DNA from: CAJXVA01 sp963761755
GTDB taxonomy: Bacteria; Myxococcota_A; Polyangia; Nannocystales; Nannocystaceae
NCBI GenBank assembly: GCA_963761755.1
Contig: CAVXIC010000006.1
Location: 124,001 to 188,000, forward strand
DNA length: 64,000 nucleotides
Direction of reading: 5' to 3'
Shown here: one piece after another, positions 8,200 to 15,732 of the stretch
How positions within the stretch are numbered: the first letter of the stretch is position 1
How the letters are laid out: each line of letters begins with the position of its first letter
Made by a program: the position numbers and the translations under genes
Notes under the pieces: model-generated
The model's input: the letters and a program-made list of their open reading frames with translations, nothing else
Database searches by the model: none
What the model was told of the DNA's origin: nothing

Positions 8200-9018
8200 T
8201 TGAGACGTACGCGCAGAAGCTCCTTCGGTCGCGCGACCTCGCTGAGTGTCGCGCTTTGTCTGGCGAACCCCGTCGTCGCGTCGCTCGCTGCGGCCGCGCC
8301 TGCGGAGTCCGAAGACGAGGCCAAGGCCAAGGTCCTGCTCGATGCGGGGATCGCCCTGTTCGACGGCGGTGACTACGAAGCGGCCCTGCTGAAGCTGAAC
8401 GCATCCATCGCGCTCGATCGAAGCCCTAAGGGCCTGTACGCAAAGGCCCAGACTCTCTTCAAACTCGAGCGCTGCGTCGAGGCCGTGCCTCTGTACAACG
8501 AGATGCTCGCGACGCTACCCGAGGACAGCCCGGCGTGGTTCGCGGTGAAGGACGGTCTTGTCGAGTGCGTGGAAGAGATGACGGCCCAGCAGGCGGCGCA
8601 GCCCGCCGTCGCGCCCGTGGACGCCGACCCCGACGCGAACCCCGATGGAGACGTCGACGACGTGGATGACGACCCCCCCGCGGGTCCGCCCCCGAAGGCT
8701 TGGTACAAGGACCCCTACGCACCGGTGCTCCTGGGGCTGGGTGCGGTGGGGGTCGGCGTGGGTGGCTTCTACCTCTCCGAGGCGAGCAAGGAGAATGCCT
8801 CTCAGCCCGAGCAGTACGACGACTTTGCGAAGAAGGGAGACCGGGTGCGGCAGCTTCAGATCCGCGGCGGCGTCATCCTTGGCGTTGGCGGTGCGCTGGT
8901 CCTCGCAGGTGCCATCCGCTACGCGGTTCTCGGTGTCCGCGGCAGGCGAGCCGCGACGGCGTTCGTTCCAGCCTTCGGTCCGCGATGGTCGGGCGTCTCC
9001 ATCTCGGGGCGATTCTGA
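8200..9018 (+). CDS. TPR-like protein with C-terminal membrane segments, paralog 1
   Basis: A protein of 272 residues from a TTG start preceded by GGGAGG at eight-base spacing. An Arg-rich N-terminus and a hydrophobic stretch look like a signal peptide (cut about AAAAPA). Residues ~38-125 resemble two or three TPR helices (YEAALLKLNASIAL, KGLYAKAQTLFKL, CVEAVPLYNEML). An acidic linker follows, then two hydrophobic segments (LLGLGAVGVGVGGFYL and GGVILGVGGALVLAGAI), ending FGPRWSGVSISGRF. The gene at 9120 encodes the same layout and the same ending, so this is a tandem duplication. It is probably an envelope scaffold; partners are unknown, with the upstream kinase a candidate. Confidence 0.7.
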   Translation: MRRTRRSSFGRATSLSVALCLANPVVASLAAAAPAESEDEAKAKVLLDAGIALFDGGDYEAALLKLNASIALDRSPKGLYAKAQTLFKLERCVEAVPLYNEMLATLPEDSPAWFAVKDGLVECVEEMTAQQAAQPAVAPVDADPDANPDGDVDDVDDDPPAGPPPKAWYKDPYAPVLLGLGAVGVGVGGFYLSEASKENASQPEQYDDFAKKGDRVRQLQIRGGVILGVGGALVLAGAIRYAVLGVRGRRAATAFVPAFGPRWSGVSISGRF

Positions 9019-9084
9019 CCTCGGGTCCCGCCCCATCGAACGGGGTCGGTTGCGACACGCGCGGACGGAGCTGACGCTCGCCAC

Positions 9085-9115
9085 CCAAGTCTCGCCAAGT
9101 CTCGGCCAAGTCTCG
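9085..9115. repeat. Three direct repeats CCAAGTCTCG upstream of the second TPR gene
   Basis: Copies lie at 9085-9094, 9095-9104 and 9106-9115, ending five bases before the ATG at 9120. They lie where the ribosome site would be, and no classical Shine-Dalgarno sequence is visible. They may be a regulatory site or slippage products. Confidence 0.5.
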
Positions 9116-9119
9116 TAAG

Positions 9120-9959
9120 ATGGGAGCAGTTTTGAGTCTGCGAACAACACTCGCCGTGGCCATCGGGTCGCTTCTCGCCCTCGGCGGCGGGCTCCCGGTC
9201 CGGGCGTCCGCGGCTCCGGAGCCGTCCTCGGAGTTCCACAGCAATCGCGCGCGCACCCTGTTCGAGAGCGGCCTGGTCAAGTTCGATGCGGGCGACTACG
9301 AAGGTGCGCTGCGGGACCTCGACGCGTCCTTGCGACTGGAGGTGCTCGCCAAGACGCTGTATGCCAAGGCGCAGGCGCTCAACAAGCTGGACCGCTGCCG
9401 AGAGGCCGTGCCGCTGTACAACGACGTTCTCGACGCCGTCCCCAAGGACAGCGAAGCGGCATCCCTGGTCAAGGATGCGCTGGTCTTGTGCGCCGAGAAG
9501 CTCGCCGAGAGCGGCGAAGAGGCCGACGACGAGGATGAAGAGGAGTCGCCGGACGAGGACGAGCCGCCCGACGAGGACGAGCCGCCGGACGAGGACGAGC
9601 CGCAGGACGAGGACACCGAACCCAAGGAGGACGCCTGGTTCAAGGACATCCCCGCGCCCATCTTGTTGGGTGTCGGCTTGGTCGGTGTTGGGGTCGGGGC
9701 GGCGTTCCTCACCCAGGCTGCGCAGCTCGACCCCGCCGCAGCGAGCGACTACGGCGTGTTCGAGAACCAGCGGGAGCGTCAGCAGTCCCTGCGGATCCAA
9801 GGCGGCGTCGTCCTGGGAGTCGGCGGAGCGCTCGTCGTCGGCGGCGTCGTTCGCTACATCGTCGTCGCTCGACGGCTCCGCAAGGACACGCCCACCACGG
9901 CGGTCACGCCGATGTTTGGTCCGCGCTCGGCGGGGTTGTCGATTCGGGGGCGGTTCTAG
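9120..9959 (+). CDS. TPR-like protein with C-terminal membrane segments, paralog 2
   Basis: A protein of 279 residues, paralogous to the preceding gene product. A signal peptide is followed by TPR-like helices (YEGALRDLDASLRL, AKTLYAKAQALNKLDRC, EAVPLYNDVLDAVP). An acidic linker has repeated DEDEPP units, then come the hydrophobic segments LLGVGLVGVGVGAAFL and GGVVLGVGGALVVGGVV, and the ending FGPRSAGLSIRGRF. The linker repeats are encoded by near-identical 18-base DNA repeats (about 9550-9610), so length may vary between strains. The TAG stop is part of repeat family A copy 2. The function is unknown; duplication next to a membrane kinase suggests a shared envelope role. Confidence 0.7.
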   Translation: MGAVLSLRTTLAVAIGSLLALGGGLPVRASAAPEPSSEFHSNRARTLFESGLVKFDAGDYEGALRDLDASLRLEVLAKTLYAKAQALNKLDRCREAVPLYNDVLDAVPKDSEAASLVKDALVLCAEKLAESGEEADDEDEEESPDEDEPPDEDEPPDEDEPQDEDTEPKEDAWFKDIPAPILLGVGLVGVGVGAAFLTQAAQLDPAAASDYGVFENQRERQQSLRIQGGVVLGVGGALVVGGVVRYIVVARRLRKDTPTTAVTPMFGPRSAGLSIRGRF

Positions 9960-9992
9960 CAGCCCGTGGTGAAACCCGACACGACGTCTCAC
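9955..9992 (+). repeat. Palindromic repeat family A, copy 2 (single arm)
   Basis: It begins TCTAGCAGCCCGTGGTGAAA and continues to GTCTCAC. It is 37/38 identical to the right arm of copy 1 (opposite strand) and identical to copy 3 over the first 31 bases. The TAG is the stop codon of the second TPR gene. Confidence 0.75.
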
Positions 9993-10034
9993 TCAATCAA
10001 GCGCTCTTTCGAGAAGCCGAATGATTGAGGGCTC
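9992..10034 (+). repeat. Repeat family B, copy 1
   Basis: CTCAATCAAGCGCTC, then TTTCGAGAAG and CGAATGA, recurs on the minus strand at 18774-18805 with one indel and two substitutions. The ends CTCAATCA and TGATTGAG are inverted, so this copy can form a stem. It directly follows repeat A. The 171-base gap between genes here is mostly repeats and hairpins. Confidence 0.65.
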
Positions 10035-10094
10035 GTCGGCGCCAAAAGGCGCCCGTTTCGGGTGAAGCGAGGGGCGACTTGTCGGCCGCAGCGA

Positions 10095-10115
10095 GGGGCC
10101 TTTTCGAAAGGCCCC
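10095..10115. terminator. Perfect hairpin GGGGCCTTT/AAAGGCCCC between convergent genes
   Basis: Nine-base-pair arms with a three-base loop lie 16 bases beyond the stop of the minus-strand membrane-protein gene and also downstream of the second TPR gene. There is no long T-tract on either side, so terminator function is plausible but unproven. Confidence 0.45.
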
Positions 10116-10130
10116 TTCAAAGATTGGCGG

Positions 10131-11678
10131 CTAGCGGCCAAGGCGAAGTCGAGGAACGAACCAGGCCCAGCCGGCGAACAAGGGCAGCAGACTGGCAGGA
10201 CCGGGCAGACCGAGCAGCAGGCCGACGTTCGTATGGCCCGCCCCGGCGGAGGGGGTCGCCTCGAGCAACCTCCCGATTGCAAACTCCCACAGCGGGTCGC
10301 CGCTCTGCGCGACCTCGGGGCTGGCAAACGCCAACAGCAGGGCCTGGGCGACGCTGACGACGCCCAGTACGCACGTCGCCCGCGGCACGGAACACACGGC
10401 GGGTACCAGCCCGAGCGCCAGGAAGCCCAGCGAGGGGACCATGTGCCGAGGTCCCGCCGACGCGCCGCCGTCCCACATGTAGTAGCCGGCGTTGAGCAGC
10501 CAGAAGTAGGCGAACACGACGAGCGCGGCGGCGTGAACCCGTCGCGTCTTCGCAGAGCGCAGGCCCGCGATGGTGCCCCACGCCCCGAGCAGCAGAACGG
10601 GGCTGAGGTAGAAGAGCCCTCGAAAGCTCCCGAACAGCAGCTGGAGCGCGACGCGCGGATCCGGTGGACCCAGCCCGTAGCGGACCGCCATGCCCCGCGC
10701 GAACTCCTCGCGATAGACGAAATCGTAGCCGGTGGACAGCGGGCTTCCGAACGCGAGCGCGTGATACCCCGCGAGGGCCAGGGCCCACGGGATCCCGCCG
10801 AGCACCACCCATGTCGCGTCTCGAGGACCGCGGCGCCACAGCGTGTACCCCACCGCCAGTCCCGCGACCACGGCGGCTGGGTACTCGGTGAACACCGCCG
10901 CTCCAAGGAGCGTCCCGGCGGTCAGTGGCGCACAGCGGTGCGTGCGGGCGGGGACGAGCTCGACGATCGCGAAGCCCGCGAGCAGGAGCGCTCCGCACAG
11001 CGCGTGGCCGTACAAGGCCGTCGAGTAGACCCACACCGGGGTCGCGAGCCCGAACAGGAGGGTGACGATGCGCGCGCGGCGATCTGCATCCTGGTCCCCC
11101 ATCATCGAGCGCGCCAGCAGGAACACCGCGACGCCGCCCAGGCCCGCGGTCGGCACGACCACGACGACGAACGTGCACAGGTACAGCGCGAACCGATACG
11201 AGGGGCTGTAGCCCAGACGGTCGCCGGGCAATCGGTCCTCGGGGTCGAGGACCGTGCCGAGGTCCCGGGCTCTAGGGTCGAGCGACTGCACCGCGAAGCT
11301 CGGCGCGTCGCCGCCGAAGGTGCGCCGCAGCACCGTCCCGATCGCGTGGGGCAGCGCAGCGAACACGGACACGCCTGGCGCCTTGTCGCTGTAGAAGTGG
11401 CCGTCTCGAAAGCTCTTGTCGCCCGTCGTGTGGTGACTGCCGTCGATCGTGACGCTGCCGTCCTCGACGAGTCCACGCGTGAGTGCAAATCGCGAGTTCT
11501 GGTTCCAGGCCGGCGCGCCCACGAAGTAGGCGAAGGAGAAAATGAGCACGCCAACGAGCGGCAGCAGGGATCTGCGGCACGGTGCCAGCGCGTCCGACAG
11601 CCATTGGAACCGGCGCTGGGCCTGGGACTGGGCCTGGGCCTGGGCCTGGGCCTGGGCCTGAGATCGCGCGCCCGACAT
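10131..11678 (-). CDS. Multi-span membrane protein, GT-C-like, paralog of 2523-4070
   Basis: A protein of 515 residues with about ten hydrophobic segments. The cytoplasmic N-terminus has a QAQAQAQAQ repeat (residues ~7-21) from a hexanucleotide DNA repeat. The first external loop (FALTRGLVEDGSVTIDGSHH) and the following HFYSDKAPG resemble GT-C-fold lipid-linked sugar transferases or related DUF proteins. Motifs shared with its paralog are GSPLSTGYDFVY, LSPVLLLGAWG and WDGGASAGPRHMVPSLG. It may transfer sugars to lipid or protein in the envelope, but no biochemical motif proves this. It lies nine bases downstream of the pseudokinase gene and probably shares its transcript. Its TAG stop lies in a CTAG that bounds the repeat-rich gap. 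Confidence 0.65.
   Translation of the reverse strand: MSGARSQAQAQAQAQAQSQAQRRFQWLSDALAPCRRSLLPLVGVLIFSFAYFVGAPAWNQNSRFALTRGLVEDGSVTIDGSHHTTGDKSFRDGHFYSDKAPGVSVFAALPHAIGTVLRRTFGGDAPSFAVQSLDPRARDLGTVLDPEDRLPGDRLGYSPSYRFALYLCTFVVVVVPTAGLGGVAVFLLARSMMGDQDADRRARIVTLLFGLATPVWVYSTALYGHALCGALLLAGFAIVELVPARTHRCAPLTAGTLLGAAVFTEYPAAVVAGLAVGYTLWRRGPRDATWVVLGGIPWALALAGYHALAFGSPLSTGYDFVYREEFARGMAVRYGLGPPDPRVALQLLFGSFRGLFYLSPVLLLGAWGTIAGLRSAKTRRVHAAALVVFAYFWLLNAGYYMWDGGASAGPRHMVPSLGFLALGLVPAVCSVPRATCVLGVVSVAQALLLAFASPEVAQSGDPLWEFAIGRLLEATPSAGAGHTNVGLLLGLPGPASLLPLFAGWAWFVPRLRLGR
11616..11660. repeat. Hexanucleotide repeat (about 7.5 units of GGGCCT, one unit variant) inside a coding region
   Basis: The unit encodes Gln-Ala on the minus strand. 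Unit gain or loss keeps the frame, so repeat changes would alter the length of the N-terminal tail, not switch the gene off. Confidence 0.7.
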
Positions 11679-11687
11679 GGCGGCGGA

Positions 11688-12647
11688 CTAGCTGGCTTCG
11701 ATGCGCCGGAGCATCACCGTGACGGCCTCGCCGAGGGCGGCGCGGCTGGTCTCGGCGAACTGGGCCTCGGGGCTCTGCGCGAGGCGCTGCAGCATCTGGT
11801 AGGCGCCGCTGTAGCGGCGGCCGGGGTCGCGATCGAGGTTCTTGCGCACGATCTCCGAGAGCTTGGGCGACAGCCCCGAGACCCGCCGGCTGGCCTGGCT
11901 GATGTCGAAGCGCGTGATGTTCTCGCGGGTTTGCTCGTCGCTGTCCCCGGCCAGGCATCGCTCGCCACGAAGCATCTCCCACAGCATGACGGCCATGGCG
12001 AACAGGTCGGTGCCGTGGTCCGCCGCGCCCCCAGGGACGATGCGCTCGGGCGCCATGTAGCCCAGGTCGCCGGCGTCGGGCTGGTCGTACTCCGCACGGA
12101 GCCAGGCGCTCGTGGAGCTGCCGAAGCCGATGAGCACCGCGTCCCCGTTGCGCGAGACCATGACGTTGGTGGGGTTGATGTTGCGATGGACGAGCGCCAG
12201 CGGCGTGGGGCTCTCGTCGTCCATGAACTCCATCGTGTGCAGGTGGTGCAGCGCGTCCGCGAGCTGCCCCATGATGTAGACCGCGACCTCCTTGGTGAGC
12301 GCCCGCGGCTGCCTCTCCTCGTGGCCGAGCAGGGTCGAGAGCTGCACACCATCGACGCGATCCATCACCATGTAGGGGATGCCGTCCTGGTCGCCCGACG
12401 CGTGCAGCGTGGGACACGACGGATGGTTGATCGACTGAAGCATCTCGATCTCGTGCTCGAACGCAGCGCGACGACGCTCGGCGTCGGCACCGACCGACGA
12501 TCGCGGGGGCTGGAACAGCTTGGCCACGTAGGTGGGGCGTTCCTCCTCGGGTTCGTCTTCGTGACGCACCAGGTACACGCGGCACGACTCCCCTGCCACG
12601 GGGAGCTCGGTGACGAGTCGGTACTTGCCGAGGCTGCGCAGCTCCAT
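11688..12647 (-). CDS. Ser/Thr kinase-like pseudokinase
   Basis: A soluble protein of 319 residues spanning a whole kinase fold. The ATP-site lysine is present (VAKLF, Lys43), as are a helix-C glutamate region (FEHEIEML), the loop Asn161 and the substrate-lobe motifs YMAPERI and GTDLFAMAVMLWEML. The catalytic HRD is HRN (154-156) and the metal-binding DFG is GFG (174-176). The glycine loop (PVAGESCRVYLV) is also poor. By known kinase chemistry it should not phosphorylate normally; it may bind ATP or act as a scaffold. The ATG start is clear. It is followed after nine bases by the GT-C-like membrane protein, which it may regulate (inference). Confidence 0.85.
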   Translation of the reverse strand: MELRSLGKYRLVTELPVAGESCRVYLVRHEDEPEEERPTYVAKLFQPPRSSVGADAERRRAAFEHEIEMLQSINHPSCPTLHASGDQDGIPYMVMDRVDGVQLSTLLGHEERQPRALTKEVAVYIMGQLADALHHLHTMEFMDDESPTPLALVHRNINPTNVMVSRNGDAVLIGFGSSTSAWLRAEYDQPDAGDLGYMAPERIVPGGAADHGTDLFAMAVMLWEMLRGERCLAGDSDEQTRENITRFDISQASRRVSGLSPKLSEIVRKNLDRDPGRRYSGAYQMLQRLAQSPEAQFAETSRAALGEAVTVMLRRIEAS

Positions 12648-12748
12648 CGTCGTGCAGTGTGCATGGGCCCGATCCCCGTGTAAAGGGCGGCCAGGCGGGG
12701 CAGCAGGGCCGTTTTGCGCGGCGGCGGTGGCCCGGTATCGTGCGTGCC

Positions 12749-14065
12749 GTGTCGAGTGATTCCTCCGCGGTGCACCTCGTCCTGGGAGCTGGGCTCACGG
12801 GGTTGTCGACCGCCTTGGGCGCCGCGAGGGCGGGACACTGCCCCGTCGTGCTGGAGCGAGGAGCCTCGGTCGGTGGCAAGGCCCAAAGTCGACGTCGCGA
12901 CGGATACACCTTCGACGTGACCGGCCACTGGCTTCACCTTCGCGACCCTCGGGTTCGAGCGCTGGCGCGGGACATCTTCGCGGACGGAGATCTCGTCGAA
13001 ATCGAGCGTCGAACGGGAATCCATACCCACGGCGTCATGCTTCCGTACCCGTTTCAGGCCAACCTGCACGGCCTGCCGCTGCCGGTGGTGCAGGAGTGCC
13101 TCGCGACCTTCCTCGAGGCGCAGGTGGCCGCGTCCGCGCCCGATGCCGCCGCACCACGCACCTTCGAGGACTTCGCGATCAAGCGCTTCGGTCGAGGCAT
13201 CGCGGAGCAGTTCTTCATCCCCTACAACCGCAAGCTGTGGGGCACGGCCTACGACGACCTCACGCCCGACTGGATCTCCCGCTTCGTTCCGCTGCCCGAC
13301 GTGCGGCAGGTGATCGGGGGGGCGATCGGTCTGCGCCAGGATGGCTTGGGGTACAACGCGACCTTCCTCTACCCCGTCCAAGGAGGGATCGACGCGCTGC
13401 CCCGCGCGCTGGGGAAGGCCGCCGTGGACGCAGGGGTCTCGCTTCGCTTGAACGCCGACGTCGTTCGCATCGACCCCCGCGCTCGCCGGGTGCATCTGGC
13501 CGACGGAAGCGCGCTGGACTACGGCAAGCTCGTCTCAACGCTCCCGCTTCCCGAGCTGGTGGCCCGCATCGATGGCGTGCCGGCGGACGTTCTCGACGCC
13601 GCGGGGGCGCTGCGCTGGGTTCGGTGGCGCTACCTCGACATCGCGACCAAGAGCGCCGTGCCGATGGACGAACACTGGGTATACGTGCCCGACCCCGACA
13701 CGCCGTTCTTCCGGGTCGGGTGTTATTCCAACGCGCTGCCGGCCATGGCGCCCCCGGGGTGCGGGTCGCTCTACGTCGAGCTCGCCGACCGCGCGAGCGC
13801 GCCCGACCTTCGGGCGATCTTCTCCGCCCTGGCGCAGATGGGTGCGCTGTCGCATCCGGACGACGTGGCGTTCGCCGAGGTGCACGACATCGAGTATGCC
13901 TACGTGGTGTTTGACGAGGCCTACGCGTCGGCTCGCGAGTCGCTGCTCGCCTACTTGGACGACCTTGGCATCCGCAGCTGCGGGCGCTACGGCGCTTGGA
14001 TCTACAACTCGATGGAAGACAGCATCCTGGCGGGAATGGAGGCGGCACGGTGGTCGAGCGCCTGA
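12749..14065 (+). CDS. FAD-dependent oxidoreductase, UDP-galactopyranose mutase/protoporphyrinogen oxidase-like
   Basis: About 438 residues from the GTG at 12749 (another GTG lies three codons upstream). The N-terminus VHLVLGAGLTGLSTALGAAR is an FAD-binding Rossmann motif, followed by VLERGASVGGKAQS. LPYPFQANLHGLP resembles the PYPFQN segment of UDP-galactopyranose mutase-like flavoproteins, and KLWGTAYDDLTPDWISRF and YPVQGGIDALPRAL are typical of this amine-oxidase-type group. It is first of three overlapping genes with a glycosyltransferase and a polysaccharide deacetylase, so a sugar or polyprenyl substrate fits better than haem synthesis. Exact reaction unknown. Confidence 0.8.
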   Translation: MSSDSSAVHLVLGAGLTGLSTALGAARAGHCPVVLERGASVGGKAQSRRRDGYTFDVTGHWLHLRDPRVRALARDIFADGDLVEIERRTGIHTHGVMLPYPFQANLHGLPLPVVQECLATFLEAQVAASAPDAAAPRTFEDFAIKRFGRGIAEQFFIPYNRKLWGTAYDDLTPDWISRFVPLPDVRQVIGGAIGLRQDGLGYNATFLYPVQGGIDALPRALGKAAVDAGVSLRLNADVVRIDPRARRVHLADGSALDYGKLVSTLPLPELVARIDGVPADVLDAAGALRWVRWRYLDIATKSAVPMDEHWVYVPDPDTPFFRVGCYSNALPAMAPPGCGSLYVELADRASAPDLRAIFSALAQMGALSHPDDVAFAEVHDIEYAYVVFDEAYASARESLLAYLDDLGIRSCGRYGAWIYNSMEDSILAGMEAARWSSA

Positions 14066-14826
14066 CGAAGACGGAGGACGGCCCCGAGGTCACCGTCGTC
14101 ATTCCGGTCTACAACGAGGCCTCCATTGTGGCGCAGAGCGTGCAGGACCTGGTGGACGGTCTGCGGACGCTGCTGGGAGAGGGGTCCTTCGAGGTGTTGT
14201 TGGCCGAGAACGGCAGTCGCGACGGGACGCCCGAGCTCGCCGCCGAACTCGCCGGGCGGTTCGTCGAGGTCGAGACCTTCTCGTATCCCGAGCCCAACTA
14301 CGGCGGTGCGCTTCGCGAGGGCATCTATCGCGCACAGGGACGATTCGTGATCTGTGAGGAAATCGACCTGTGCGATCTCGACTTCCACGCGCGCGCGCTC
14401 GAGGTCCTTCGCAGTGAAGCCGCGGAGCTCGTCATCGGATCGAAGGCGATGCAAGGTGCCAACGATCAGCGTCCGCTGAAGCGACGGGTGGCGACGCTCG
14501 CCTACAACGGCCTGCTTCGTGTGACGCTGGGATTTCGCGGGACCGATACCCACGGCCTCAAGGCATTCGCTCGGGTTCCGCTGCTGCCGATCGTCGCCGG
14601 CTGCGTCGTGGAACACGACGTCTTCGCCAGCGAGCTGGTGATCCGCGCACAGCGGGCCGGGCGAATCTGCACCGAGATTCCCGTCGAGCTCAACGAGAAG
14701 CGGGCGCCTTCGGTCCGCCTCGCGGCCCGCGTCCCTCGGGTCCTCAAGAACCTGATGCGGCTGATGGTCTCGATTCACCTCACGCCCGATGCACAGGCCT
14801 CCGCGCCCGGTACGGCCGGCGATTGA
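14050..14826 (+). CDS. Family 2 glycosyltransferase
   Basis: 258 residues from the GTG at 14050, overlapping the end of the oxidoreductase gene by 16 bases. The GT-A fold is clear: VTVVIPVYNEASIV, then LLAENGSRDGTPELA, and an acidic CEEIDLCDLDF segment in the place of the metal-binding DXD. HGLKAFAR and VVEHDVFASELVIRAQRAG resemble dolichol-phosphate-sugar synthase-like enzymes, which put a sugar on a lipid carrier. There is no membrane segment, so it is cytoplasmic or peripheral. The deacetylase gene starts at the last base of its stop codon, so the three genes form one translationally coupled unit. Confidence 0.85.
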   Translation: MVERLTKTEDGPEVTVVIPVYNEASIVAQSVQDLVDGLRTLLGEGSFEVLLAENGSRDGTPELAAELAGRFVEVETFSYPEPNYGGALREGIYRAQGRFVICEEIDLCDLDFHARALEVLRSEAAELVIGSKAMQGANDQRPLKRRVATLAYNGLLRVTLGFRGTDTHGLKAFARVPLLPIVAGCVVEHDVFASELVIRAQRAGRICTEIPVELNEKRAPSVRLAARVPRVLKNLMRLMVSIHLTPDAQASAPGTAGD

Positions 14827-15716
14827 TGTCCACGGCGGTCAGCGTCGATCTCGACGATCTCCAGTGCTACTACGCCATCCACGGCGTGGCGCGGCAGGCC
14901 CCCAGTCTGGCCCTCACCACGTGGCTGCCGCGGTTCCTGGCCCTGTTCGAGCGACTTCGGATCCGGGCGACCTTCTTCGTGATCGGCCACGATCTCGAGG
15001 CCGATCTGCGCGCCGGCGGGCCGGGAGCTGCGGCGCTGCGGCAGGCCGTCGAGGGGGGGCACGAGCTCGCCAGTCATTCGTACGCCCACGCCTACGACAT
15101 GAGCACGTGGAGCGAGCAGCGGGTGCTGCAGGACCTCGAGCGGTGCGATGCCGTGCTGCGGGAGGTGGGCGCGGAACCTCGTGGGTTTCGGGCGCCGGGG
15201 TACACGCACGGTCCGGCCATGCTGCGAGCCGTCGCCGCCATGGGCTACGCCTACGACAGCTCGGCCCTGCCCTCGGTCCCCTACTACCTCGGCAAGGTCG
15301 GGGTGATGGCCGCGATGGCGCTCCGCGGACGTCGATCGACGTCTTCGATCCGCGGGCTGGCATCCTTCGTCGGTCCTCGGCTTCCGTATCTTCGCCCGGA
15401 CACCGACCTCGTCGAGCTGCCGATGAGCGTCACACCCCGCCTGCGGATTCCGCTCATCGGGACGACGTTGCTCGGCGGCCCTTCAGGTCTGCGGCACGGG
15501 CTGGTCCAGCGCGCCCTGGGTCTCGATCATTTCCACCTCGAGCTGCACGCGATCGACCTCGCGGACCCGGAGCGCGAGGAGATCGAGCGGTCGCTCCCCG
15601 AGGTGCGGACGCCCTGGGCGGTGCGGAAGGCCCGGCTCGAGGCGCTCGTGCGCGGACGCGGCCCGACGATCCGTCTGGTCGAGCTGGCCGCGCAAACCCG
15701 CGAAGCCTGCGGCTGA
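14826..15716 (+). CDS. Polysaccharide deacetylase (NodB-like)
   Basis: 296 residues. The ATG at 14826 shares a base with the upstream stop (TGATG). NodB signs are the N-terminal VDLDDL (metal and base Asp pair), ATFFVIGHDLE, GHELASHSYAHAYD (the HxxxH metal motif) and FRAPGYTHG, then a C-terminal HLELHAIDL histidine. It probably removes N-acetyl groups from an amino sugar. The start MSTAVSVDLDDLQCYY resembles deacetylases of exopolysaccharide loci, and I see no signal peptide, so it may act in the cytoplasm on a lipid-linked or nucleotide sugar. It is last in the operon and convergent with rnhA. Confidence 0.85.
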   Translation: MSTAVSVDLDDLQCYYAIHGVARQAPSLALTTWLPRFLALFERLRIRATFFVIGHDLEADLRAGGPGAAALRQAVEGGHELASHSYAHAYDMSTWSEQRVLQDLERCDAVLREVGAEPRGFRAPGYTHGPAMLRAVAAMGYAYDSSALPSVPYYLGKVGVMAAMALRGRRSTSSIRGLASFVGPRLPYLRPDTDLVELPMSVTPRLRIPLIGTTLLGGPSGLRHGLVQRALGLDHFHLELHAIDLADPEREEIERSLPEVRTPWAVRKARLEALVRGRGPTIRLVELAAQTREACG

Positions 15717-15732
15717 GCGGCGGCGTCGCGCC

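Noticed and set aside
6135..8330. 731-codon minus-strand open frame opposite the kinase gene
   Set aside because: Its translation has no domain features and lies over conserved kinase motifs on the other strand.
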